From JAAYLC01 sp035654795 (lineage in GTDB: Bacteria; Bacteroidota; Bacteroidia; Flavobacteriales; Flavobacteriaceae), in NCBI GenBank assembly GCA_035654795.1, contig DASRWC010000041.1, positions 101,854-165,853 of the forward strand: 64,000 nucleotides of DNA, given 5' to 3'. Below, piece by piece: positions 34,473 to 42,964 of the stretch (position 1 is its first letter; each line of letters starts with the position of its first letter). The notes beneath the pieces are model-generated. The model was not told where the DNA came from and ran no database searches. It saw nothing but the letters and a program-made list of their open reading frames with translations. The position numbers and the translations under genes were made by a program.

Positions 34473-37073
34473 TTATTGGACAACCAATTTTGTGGTTTGT
34501 GAAAATCCGCCTCCTTCAATATTTACCATATACAGTCCGGCCGCTAAATTACTTATATCAATACTACTGTCTCCGTGTAAATTGAGTGTTGTGTTCAGCA
34601 CTTTTCTACCGTTCATGTCATAAATATTGATTTCTGCACCTGACACCTCAAATCTGGTTTGGATATTCACAATTCCTTCGGCAGGGTTTGGATAGATCAC
34701 AAATTTATTTCGGATGTTGTCGTGCTCGCCTACTCCCAGTCTGCACTCCTGAGGAACATCAAATGCTTGTGTACCGTCACTTTTACTGTGTGAACTTCCC
34801 TGATCGGCACTCAACCCAAGTCCTCTTCTTGCAAAAGCATGCCAAATCAAACATTTATTTTCACCACCGTTTGCAATTCGGTCTGCTTCAAGAATGGCAT
34901 CTCGTCCATCGACAAAACCCGGTGAGCAGGGTTGAATTTTTAAACCATCAACAACCAGTTGAAGCGCTTTATTGTTTCCTCCTGTTCCTTCATATATATC
35001 CGGATCAAAACCGTATTCATCAATAAACGCCCAGGTCATATCCCAAAGCATGGTTGCCCAAACAGAACCAACACCATGCGGTACAGCCTGTGTTTTAACG
35101 TTGTTGTAGGTGAAAGGGTTCAAAGTCATATCTGTTGTGTAAGGTCTTGCTCTTAAACCCGCTCCTTCTACTCCTTGTCCCAAGGCGTATGTTCCGATAC
35201 CTCTGATATCAGAGCCTCTATCTCCAGGTTTCATTGTAAGCATAAGCCCGAAATAGTCACTCCATCCCTCACCCATCTGTTCTTCATTAAACAAGCAGTT
35301 AACTCTAAATCGTCCTCCTGTTAATCTCACAGAAATTCCGTGTCCATATTCGTGAGCGACAACAACGTTATCAAGATCGCCATCTCTTCTGTTTGTATCT
35401 ACTCCCGATCCGTCATCTTTTAATGTGGCATTAATTTCAGTTCCGGCTAATAGCGCCTCTATAATAGCTTCTCCATCTCTTTTATATATTAATACTGCCG
35501 GAATAGTTACATCAGGTCCCTCACCTCCCATAAGGATAGGGTCTCCCAAAACATTATTTACAATTATAACTCCCACAGCACCCGCATTCTGTGCATTCAT
35601 AACTTTCTCCGCGAATCCACAGCTTCCTCTATTTATGACAGCAATTTTGCCTGCCAAGGCAGCAGCATTGGAAAGTGTACCACACGCATCATATGGATCA
35701 TCGGTATTTACAGTTTGCACCAATACCAGATTAGCCGTAACTTCTGTGGTAGTCACTCCCGGCCCAAATTGAGCTTTTTGTGAATAGTATTTTCCTTGAA
35801 GCGGACTGTTGTTTAAGGTTAAGAATGTTCCTAAAACCTGACCGGGAGCTCGCCATAGATACATCTGCATACGAGGAGAAACACCATCACTTCCTGTTGC
35901 AAAATTCGCATTATTTGTTCCCTGGCCGTCTTGAGCCTCAGCCATTACAGCATCACGCTCTGTTCCGCCTCGGCCATAATTGTTATACTGGAAATTCCCA
36001 CTTGCCTCATCGAAACCGTAATTATAGAATACGTCGTGCATAATATTGTTCATATAGAACAAGTTGGTAATAGCCGCATCGGTGAAGTTATGAGGGTTTT
36101 GTGGAAGATTATAAGGAAAATCAAATAGCATCTCCTCGCCCCCATCGGCAGAATTTCCGGGAATGTTATTAAAAGCATGATCTTCATAGGCATATACATT
36201 ATTCCCTCTAGTGATGGTATATTCATGACCGGGAATGCCGTCTGTATCGTGCCAACCAAATAAAGATGCCACAGCATCTGAAGGATCAGTCACCAATTGA
36301 TCTTCTCCATCTTGCGGACTCTCATATGGAATCGGGAAAACCCGATATTTAGGTTCGTTAGAATTTAGAATCATCTGTGCTGCTTGACTCTTATTCCCGA
36401 ACAACACACTTTCTCTGCTTGCATGTGAATGGGGTTCATCTCCCATTGCGCAACTGATAACCAAGTCATCCAGGGAAATAATTTCTCCTGATTGTGCATC
36501 TATTCGTACACTGTAGTAATGACTACCGTCTAAAAGATAGATACTCAGATCCCACGCCAGATGTAGTTTTTCACCATTATTAACAGGTTGATAAACCAGC
36601 TCGACCGGAATATTTTCAAGTGAAATTCCGCCGTCGCTAAAAACATAGGCATGTTCTCCTTTCATATCTAATAATTTTATTCCGGAAGGAGAAGCAATAC
36701 CAAGTTTAGCCACAGCTTTGGAAATAGCTGAAAGTGCAGGAAACGCCGGAGCATTCCCATTAATTTTAGCAGCTATCTCTTCTACAAAAGACAATTTTCC
36801 ACTTTTCACCTGATTATCTTTGATAACAAAAGACGAAGAGGAGTTGAAGATTCTCACCCCACGATAATTTTGATCCACATAGACATTGTAGGCATTTAAG
36901 CTTTTAGAGAAACTCTGAGAAGAGATTTTTATATCTGCAATATCCGTAGGAGAAAGCTTTAGTTCTTTGGCATTTTCATTTAGATATGATCTTACAGCCG
37001 GAAGTAAATCCTGTGTAAATCCATATTGTAAGCCAGCGAATACCACAAAAACGCTGAATAATAATTTTTTCAT
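34473..37073 (-). CDS. secreted M36 (fungalysin-type) metallopeptidase with PA and T9SS domains
   Basis: A signal peptide (MKKLLFSVFVVFAGLQYGFTQ) precedes an FTP propeptide-like region (about 30-200), the M36 catalytic domain with HEYGHGISVRLTGG (zinc site HEYGH), and an inserted PA domain (AALAGKIAVINRGSC...AGAVGVIIVNN). The end is a T9SS sorting domain (IYPNPAEGIVNI, NIYDMNGRKV, LAAGLYMVNIEGG). It should be exported by T9SS to digest proteins outside the cell. I chose ATG 37073; a TTG three codons upstream is less likely. Confidence 0.93.
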   Translation of the reverse strand: MKKLLFSVFVVFAGLQYGFTQDLLPAVRSYLNENAKELKLSPTDIADIKISSQSFSKSLNAYNVYVDQNYRGVRIFNSSSSFVIKDNQVKSGKLSFVEEIAAKINGNAPAFPALSAISKAVAKLGIASPSGIKLLDMKGEHAYVFSDGGISLENIPVELVYQPVNNGEKLHLAWDLSIYLLDGSHYYSVRIDAQSGEIISLDDLVISCAMGDEPHSHASRESVLFGNKSQAAQMILNSNEPKYRVFPIPYESPQDGEDQLVTDPSDAVASLFGWHDTDGIPGHEYTITRGNNVYAYEDHAFNNIPGNSADGGEEMLFDFPYNLPQNPHNFTDAAITNLFYMNNIMHDVFYNYGFDEASGNFQYNNYGRGGTERDAVMAEAQDGQGTNNANFATGSDGVSPRMQMYLWRAPGQVLGTFLTLNNSPLQGKYYSQKAQFGPGVTTTEVTANLVLVQTVNTDDPYDACGTLSNAAALAGKIAVINRGSCGFAEKVMNAQNAGAVGVIIVNNVLGDPILMGGEGPDVTIPAVLIYKRDGEAIIEALLAGTEINATLKDDGSGVDTNRRDGDLDNVVVAHEYGHGISVRLTGGRFRVNCLFNEEQMGEGWSDYFGLMLTMKPGDRGSDIRGIGTYALGQGVEGAGLRARPYTTDMTLNPFTYNNVKTQAVPHGVGSVWATMLWDMTWAFIDEYGFDPDIYEGTGGNNKALQLVVDGLKIQPCSPGFVDGRDAILEADRIANGGENKCLIWHAFARRGLGLSADQGSSHSKSDGTQAFDVPQECRLGVGEHDNIRNKFVIYPNPAEGIVNIQTRFEVSGAEINIYDMNGRKVLNTTLNLHGDSSIDISNLAAGLYMVNIEGGGFSQTTKLVVQ

Positions 37074-37192
37074 ACGATTCAAAAATGAAAAGATTTAGAA
37101 TTAGGAAATAGGGATTAAATTTTAAGAATTGCTAAAAATATTTAAAATGATTCACTTCAGAGCCCTCTAACTTTTTTTTAACATTTATGAAG

Positions 37193-38524
37193 TCATAAAT
37201 GACCGTTTATTTTATTAAAGATCTGAACAGCGTTTCCGTCTGTAAGTTGAGAAACATAGCTGCAGGCCTCCAATAAATACTGATAAACAGACAAATGCTT
37301 GTCTTCATCGAAATTCATCAATCTTAACAAGAGCATATCATAATCCCGCTCTTTACCCTCGTGATAATTCCCCAGAGCACCCACAAAGGCATCTAAAACA
37401 GTGGTCAAAATTCTATATCCGGCAATCTCTTTTTCCCGAACTTCCACACTCCTGTAAATATTATCTACACTAACTTTTATGATATCTTTTGTCTGGGCAT
37501 AAAAGCGGCTGTCATCCATTAATGATTTTGGGAAATTCCCTTGCAGAATAGCGACTTCATTCTCAACAAAAATACGTGTCACTTCTTCAATAAGTGTATT
37601 GATAGCAATGGATCTTAAATAAGCAACTCGTTTTTTCCGTGTTGAGAGTTTTGAATAAATTTCAGTTCGCAGGTTGTTTTTTACCAATTTAACCAGATAT
37701 TCCAAAGCCATATCTTCAGGTATCCATCCTAAATTGATTCCGTCTTCAAAATCTATAATTGTATAGCATATATCATCTGCTGCTTCAACAAGATATGCCA
37801 GAGGGTGCCTAGCATAAGATCCTTCACCCCGTTCCAGCAGTCCAAGATCAGCAACAAGCTCTCTAAAAGCTAAAATATCATTTTGGAAAACACCATATTT
37901 TTTATCTGCCACATGCGTTGATGGTCTTTTGGGTAAGGACTCTTTCGGGTATTTCATAAAAGCCCCAAGAGTGGCAAAAGTTAATCGTAATCCTCCCTCT
38001 GAGCCATCCCTGGATTCTGTAAGAATTTTAAAACCATTGGCATTCCCTTCAAAATCTATCAGATCTGCATATTCTTTCTCACTTATTTTGTCTTTAAACC
38101 GAACTCCGTTACCACTTTTAAAATAATCGCCCATCGCTCTTTCACCACTATGACCGAAAGGCGGATTCCCGATATCATGAGCCAAAGAAGCAGCAGCCAC
38201 AATAGACCCAAAATCATTAAAAGTATATCCCAACTCTTTTTCTAAATGAGGGTGAGATTTTAAGATTCTTTGCCCAACAATACGCCCTAAGGATCTACCT
38301 ACCACTGAAACCTCAAGGCTGTGGGTTAACCTGGTATGGACAAACGATTTTTGTGAGAGGGGAATCACTTGCGTTTTGTCTTGAAGGCTTCTAAAAGCTG
38401 AAGAAAAAATTAGACGATCATAATCTTTTTCAAATCCCAAGCGAGTGGGATCTTCGTGTTTTCTTATCCGTCTCTCCTCCACTCCATTTTTTTGAAGAGA
38501 GAGCAGCCGTTCCCATTGCATCAT
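37193..38524 (-). CDS. dgt: deoxyguanosinetriphosphate triphosphohydrolase-like HD protein
   Basis: It hydrolyses dNTPs (dGTP in the type enzyme) to the nucleoside and triphosphate. The HD motif is intact: H68 (VHTRLTHSLEV) and H116/D117 (SLAHDIGNPPFGHSGERA). Length (443) is normal for the longer Dgt class. It is transcribed divergently from nrdB-nrdA, which make dNTPs, so the two ends of the dNTP pool sit back to back. No perfect promoter box was found in the 200-base gap. Confidence 0.92.
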   Translation of the reverse strand: MMQWERLLSLQKNGVEERRIRKHEDPTRLGFEKDYDRLIFSSAFRSLQDKTQVIPLSQKSFVHTRLTHSLEVSVVGRSLGRIVGQRILKSHPHLEKELGYTFNDFGSIVAAASLAHDIGNPPFGHSGERAMGDYFKSGNGVRFKDKISEKEYADLIDFEGNANGFKILTESRDGSEGGLRLTFATLGAFMKYPKESLPKRPSTHVADKKYGVFQNDILAFRELVADLGLLERGEGSYARHPLAYLVEAADDICYTIIDFEDGINLGWIPEDMALEYLVKLVKNNLRTEIYSKLSTRKKRVAYLRSIAINTLIEEVTRIFVENEVAILQGNFPKSLMDDSRFYAQTKDIIKVSVDNIYRSVEVREKEIAGYRILTTVLDAFVGALGNYHEGKERDYDMLLLRLMNFDEDKHLSVYQYLLEACSYVSQLTDGNAVQIFNKINGHL

Positions 38525-38726
38525 ATCTTTTTTGGTGCAAGATACGTTTTTGGTTTGACCTCTTTTTTATAAAGTCATTTTACCTGCTCAAATGCCGATT
38601 TAAAAGTCAATTTTTTAAACTGTTGATAACATCTGTAGAACTTCATTCTAAAAACACTTCAGTCAAGAAAAATAAAAATGATATTTAAACACACTCAATA
38701 TTCAATCATATAATTTTCTTGTCAAT

Positions 38727-40001
38727 ATGGAAATCAATCATATAGTGAAACGTGACTTTAGCACGAAAAAATTTGATCTTCAAAAAATAACGTTGGCAGT
38801 TCAAAAAGCAATGTCTGCCGTTGGAAATGGAACAGAGACCGATGCTTCCTTAATTTCCGGTAAAGTCTATACCGCATTATTAAAAAGAAAGAGCGAATCT
38901 GTCAATTACATTCCTACCATAGAAGAAGTTCAGGATCTTGTGGAAACAAAACTGATGGAAAGCGGATTTTTTGATGTTGCCAAGGCCTATATATTGTATC
39001 GGAATCAGCAAGCTTTGAAACGGAAGCGAAACATTTTCGAAAAACGTATAAACTTAAAACCTTATGAATACCCGGAGCTCTACGAATATGTTCCTGCCAT
39101 CAGACATTCTTACTGGATACATACAGAGTTCAACTTTACCAGTGATATTCAAGATTTCAAAACCCGACTAACCGAAGTAGAACAGAGCGCCATAAAGAAT
39201 ACCATGCTTGCCATTTCGCAAATAGAAGTAGCTGTTAAAAACTTTTGGGGAGATCTTTATCATAAGATGCCCAAGCCCGAAATCGGCTCTGTAGGCTCCA
39301 CATTTGCAGAAAGCGAGGTACGGCATCATGATGCGTATTCACATTTACTCGAAATTTTAGGTCTCAACGAGGAGTTTCAGGATTTAAAGAAGAAACCGAC
39401 TATTATGGCTCGCGTTCATTATTTAGAGAATGCTTTAAAAAATGCAAAAAGCGATGAGCCTAAAGAATTTGCCGAATCGGTCTTACTGTTTGCATTATTT
39501 ATAGAGCACGTTTCTCTTTTCTCCCAGTTTCTGATCATCATGGCCTTCAACAAGTATAAGAACATGCTCAAAGGAATTTCAAATGTTGTGGAGGCTACTT
39601 CAAAGGAGGAGCAAATTCACGGAGATTTTGGTATCGATTTGATCAAGATTATCAAGCAGGAAAACCCTACTTGGTTTGATGAAGACTATCACAAGATGAT
39701 ACAAGATGTGTGCAGAGAAGCTTATGATGCTGAGAGCAAAGTAGTGGATTGGATTTTTGAAGACGGTGAATTAGATTTTCTTCCAAAATCCATTATCAAT
39801 GAATTTATAAAAAATCGTTTTAACCGATCTTTAAAAAGTATCGATATAGCACCCATTTTTGATATTGATGAAAACCTAATAGCTCAAACGGAATGGTTTG
39901 ATGATGAAATTATAGGAACCAAACACGGCGATTTCTTTGTAAAACGCTCTATTAATTATAGTAAAAGAACTAGAAGTATAACCAGCGCAGATTTATTTTA
40001 G
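38727..40001 (+). CDS. nrdB: class I ribonucleotide reductase subunit beta with N-terminal ATP-cone
   Basis: It is the radical-generating subunit. Residues 1-95 form an ATP-cone (VKRDFSTKKFDLQKI, VEDLVETKLMESG-like), which most class I enzymes carry on NrdA. The R2 core has metal ligands at about E167, E197/H200 (ESEVRH), E260 and E295/H298 (KEEQIH), with Tyr204 at the usual radical-tyrosine place. In flavobacteria of this type (Leeuwenhoekiella blandensis) the cone on beta mediates dATP inhibition, and dimanganese cofactors are known. Metal type cannot be read here. nrdA follows after three bases. Confidence 0.94.
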   Translation: MEINHIVKRDFSTKKFDLQKITLAVQKAMSAVGNGTETDASLISGKVYTALLKRKSESVNYIPTIEEVQDLVETKLMESGFFDVAKAYILYRNQQALKRKRNIFEKRINLKPYEYPELYEYVPAIRHSYWIHTEFNFTSDIQDFKTRLTEVEQSAIKNTMLAISQIEVAVKNFWGDLYHKMPKPEIGSVGSTFAESEVRHHDAYSHLLEILGLNEEFQDLKKKPTIMARVHYLENALKNAKSDEPKEFAESVLLFALFIEHVSLFSQFLIIMAFNKYKNMLKGISNVVEATSKEEQIHGDFGIDLIKIIKQENPTWFDEDYHKMIQDVCREAYDAESKVVDWIFEDGELDFLPKSIINEFIKNRFNRSLKSIDIAPIFDIDENLIAQTEWFDDEIIGTKHGDFFVKRSINYSKRTRSITSADLF

Positions 40002-40004
40002 AAA

Positions 40005-41780
40005 ATGGAAACAGTATCTCAGACCTCGGAAATTAAAGAATCACAAGAAAAATTATTAAAAGCAAGAAAACAGGCTCTTCAAGATACCATTGCGGTCGAG
40101 AAGAACGGATTTGAATGGCTTACGGATTATAGCCGCCAATTTCTGGCTTCAGGATATTTACCCCAGGGCGTAAGTGCAGAGGAGAGAATAAGAGAAATCG
40201 CTGACAGAGCAGAACAAATTCTGAATCTTCCGGGTTTTTCTGATAAATTTTATCATTATATGTCTGAAGGCTTCTTTTCCTTAGCCTCTCCGGTATGGTC
40301 TAATTTTGGGAAGAAACGTGGTCTCCCGATTAGTTGTTTCGGCTCTCACATTGATGATGATATGGGAAATATTCTCTTCACCCAGTCTGAAGTAGGAATG
40401 ATGTCAAAGCTTGGGGGAGGAACTTCCGGATATTTTGGAAATATTCGTCATCGTGGCGCAGCAGTGAAAAATAACGGACAGGCGTCCGGTTCTGTACACA
40501 TTATGCAACTATTTGAATCTATGGTAGATGTAGTAAGTCAAGGGTCTGTGAGACGCGGAAGATTCTCGCCCTACTTACCTGTTGAACATCCTGATATAGA
40601 AGAATTTTTGGAGATTGGGACAGAGGGAAATCCAATACAAGGATTGACCCACGGCGTTTCTGTTACCAATGAATGGATGGAAGAAATGATTGCCGGAGAT
40701 GAACAAAAGAGAACTATTTGGGCCAAAGTATTACAAAGAAGAGGAGAAATGGGGTATCCGTATATTTTCTTTAAAGACAATGCTAATAATGCTGCCGCCG
40801 ACGTTTATAAAGAAAAAAATCTTCCCATACTCGCTAGTAACCTTTGTACAGAGATCATGTTGCCCTCCAATGAAGATTGGTCTTTTGTATGTGTACTCTC
40901 TTCCTTAAATCTGTTGCATTATGACAAATGGAAAAACACAGATGCAGTTGAGACTATGGTTTATTTTCTCGATGCTGTCATCACAGAGTTTATTGAAAAA
41001 CTGGAAAATTATAGAGATTCGGAAAGTCGAGACGACCGTCAGACCTTCCTTTTTATGGAACGCGCCTATAACTTTGCCAAAGAAAATCGTGCTCTTGGCT
41101 TGGGCGTTTTGGGATGGCATTCTTTGTTGCAGTCAAAAATGCTCGCTTTTGACAGTCAGGAAGCGTACAATCTAAATAGTGAAATCTTCAGAATCATTAA
41201 AGAAAAATCATATACTGCCTCTGAGGAGTTGGGCAGACTTTATGGCGAGCCGGCAGTATTAAAAGGTTACGGTCGAAGAAATACAACCTTGAATGCTATT
41301 GCTCCTACTACATCTTCTGCCTTCATTTTGGGTCAAGTATCCCAAGGAATTGAACCCATCTGGTCTAACATCTATGTAAAAGATATTGCCAAAATAAAAA
41401 CAACCATCAGAAATCCTTTCTTGGAAAAACTGCTGGAAGAAAAAGGAATGAATACCTCTGAAGTGTGGCACTCCATTCGTGATTATGACGGATCAGTGCA
41501 ACATCTGGAGTTTTTGACAGAGGAAGAAAAAGCTGTTTTTAAGACTTATTCGGAAATAGATCAGCTTGATATCATTTACCAGGCTGCCAACAGACAAAAT
41601 CACATAGACCAAGGACAGTCTGTGAATATTATTGTTCATCCGGACATGCCTGTAAAAGAAATAAATAAGATTCACATCACAGCGTGGAAGTTGGGATTGA
41701 AATCTCTATACTATCAACATAGCATGAATGCTGCTCAAAAGTTTGCTCAGAAAAAGGACTGTGCCAGCTGCGAAGCTTAA
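40005..41780 (+). CDS. nrdA: class I ribonucleotide reductase subunit alpha without ATP-cone
   Basis: It is the catalytic subunit reducing ribonucleoside diphosphates. The active-site Cys pair is C111 (PISCFGS) and C296, the radical Cys is C281 within NLCTE (N279, C281, E283), the Tyr relay is Y569-Y570, and the C-terminal redox pair is C586/C589 (CASC). At 591 residues it is short: no N-terminal ATP-cone is present, matching the cone on NrdB. A perfect palindromic terminator follows. Confidence 0.95.
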   Translation: METVSQTSEIKESQEKLLKARKQALQDTIAVEKNGFEWLTDYSRQFLASGYLPQGVSAEERIREIADRAEQILNLPGFSDKFYHYMSEGFFSLASPVWSNFGKKRGLPISCFGSHIDDDMGNILFTQSEVGMMSKLGGGTSGYFGNIRHRGAAVKNNGQASGSVHIMQLFESMVDVVSQGSVRRGRFSPYLPVEHPDIEEFLEIGTEGNPIQGLTHGVSVTNEWMEEMIAGDEQKRTIWAKVLQRRGEMGYPYIFFKDNANNAAADVYKEKNLPILASNLCTEIMLPSNEDWSFVCVLSSLNLLHYDKWKNTDAVETMVYFLDAVITEFIEKLENYRDSESRDDRQTFLFMERAYNFAKENRALGLGVLGWHSLLQSKMLAFDSQEAYNLNSEIFRIIKEKSYTASEELGRLYGEPAVLKGYGRRNTTLNAIAPTTSSAFILGQVSQGIEPIWSNIYVKDIAKIKTTIRNPFLEKLLEEKGMNTSEVWHSIRDYDGSVQHLEFLTEEEKAVFKTYSEIDQLDIIYQAANRQNHIDQGQSVNIIVHPDMPVKEINKIHITAWKLGLKSLYYQHSMNAAQKFAQKKDCASCEA

Positions 41781-41800
41781 ATACCAACAACAAGACATAT

Positions 41801-41840
41801 AAAAGAATAAACCCGGAGCATCTTCCGGGTTTATTCTTTT
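41801..41840. terminator. bidirectional terminator with a perfect 17-bp stem
   Basis: The left arm AAAAGAATAAACCCGGA (41801-41817) and the right arm TCCGGGTTTATTCTTTT (41824-41840) are exact inverse complements around a six-base loop. The A/T ends act as U-tracts in both directions, ending nrdBA and the convergent gene at 41859. Confidence 0.92.
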
Positions 41841-41858
41841 ATATTGAATATTTTGCAA

Positions 41859-42632
41859 TTAATCCAAGTAGTGAACATATCCTATTGACAGCCAGAATAA
41901 CCAATCATTGGATTTGTTTTCGGGAACATCTACCACCTTATTAAATTCCCGGCGCGGGTTCAACCCGTCAACCCAGTCACTAAAATAGTAATGCCACTTG
42001 GCCATCAGCATCAAATCATTCTTGTCATTTAATTTGTATCTGGTACCTAAAGTACCTACTGCGGCCAAAGTTACTCCCATTCCTTGTTTGAATCCGTTAA
42101 TATATTTAGGAATTGTCGTTTCAGGAGTATTGATCGGACCCAAAGACGAACTTGCTTTGGGATTGTAAAAAACCACATGTAGTCCGAAACTTGCAAAAGG
42201 TGCCAGCTTAAAATCGTTTGCCGAGAAATCTCTTAAGTCTCTAGGGTAGTATTCCAAATGAGTTCCTAGTTCCACAATAGTAGAAGAACCTTTCATGGCT
42301 CTCAGCTTTTTTGCACCTTCAGATTGTCTGTGGTCAGCTACCCATTCTCCGTAATGTTTTAATCCGGTGCTATGAATATTAAATTCGTTTCGCACCATAA
42401 AGTGCTGATTAAAATTGTTACGCGGTCCATAAGCAAAATTTAAATAATGCACTAACCCCACGCCTATACCTGTGTTTCCAATGTTAGTATCAAAGTTATT
42501 TCGTTGACCGTAATCAGAATATAGCGCAACAGGCCCTACAAAACCTCCTACTTCATGAAATATCTGGCCAAAAACCTCCCCTTTAGCGATAAAAAATAGA
42601 AGTGATGATACAAAAAGAATTCTTGTCTTCAT
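41859..42632 (-). CDS. outer-membrane-like protein conserved in flavobacteria
   Basis: A signal peptide (about 1-22, ending VFGQ) is followed by a beta-rich, aromatic-rich body (FHEVGGFVGPVALYSDYGQRN, GIGVGLVHYLNF, MLMAKWHYYFSDW) ending in LSIGYVHYLD, as in outer-membrane barrels. I recall this group as a THC0290_0291-type family, but its role is not known to me. It has its own -7 box. Confidence 0.65.
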   Translation of the reverse strand: MKTRILFVSSLLFFIAKGEVFGQIFHEVGGFVGPVALYSDYGQRNNFDTNIGNTGIGVGLVHYLNFAYGPRNNFNQHFMVRNEFNIHSTGLKHYGEWVADHRQSEGAKKLRAMKGSSTIVELGTHLEYYPRDLRDFSANDFKLAPFASFGLHVVFYNPKASSSLGPINTPETTIPKYINGFKQGMGVTLAAVGTLGTRYKLNDKNDLMLMAKWHYYFSDWVDGLNPRREFNKVVDVPENKSNDWLFWLSIGYVHYLD

Positions 42633-42660
42633 TGAAATTTGGGATTAGATAGAGACGCTA

Positions 42661-42668
42661 CAAATATA
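42661..42668 (-). promoter_or_regulatory. -7 promoter element of the outer-membrane-like gene
   Basis: The minus strand reads TATATTTG, 28 bases before ATG 42632. Confidence 0.6.
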
Positions 42669-42964
42669 TAAAAACAACTTCGGCGTTAAAATAAAAACGA
42701 TATTTTTAATAAAATTCAAAAAAAACACATTTCTTTTATTTATGGAATGCGGGCTGTCTTTCAATATTTTATGGGGGAAGAAACAATGGGAATATAATGA
42801 ATAATCGAAAATATAAAAAAATGTTGATCTTTTAAAGATAAAAGAAAAAGAATAAGCATCAATGATAAAAGCCAAAGAACTATCTTCTTTTACTCTGCAT
42901 CAAAATAAGCGGGACATCCACAATAAAAGATTATTTTAGCAAGTTTAAACAGAAAGTTTATTTT
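42669..42964. other. AT-rich intergenic region before porZ
   Basis: About 300 bases of A/T-rich sequence. I see no perfect TAnnTTTG element for porZ, no ORF with a plausible product and no clear hairpin. Confidence 0.5.
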
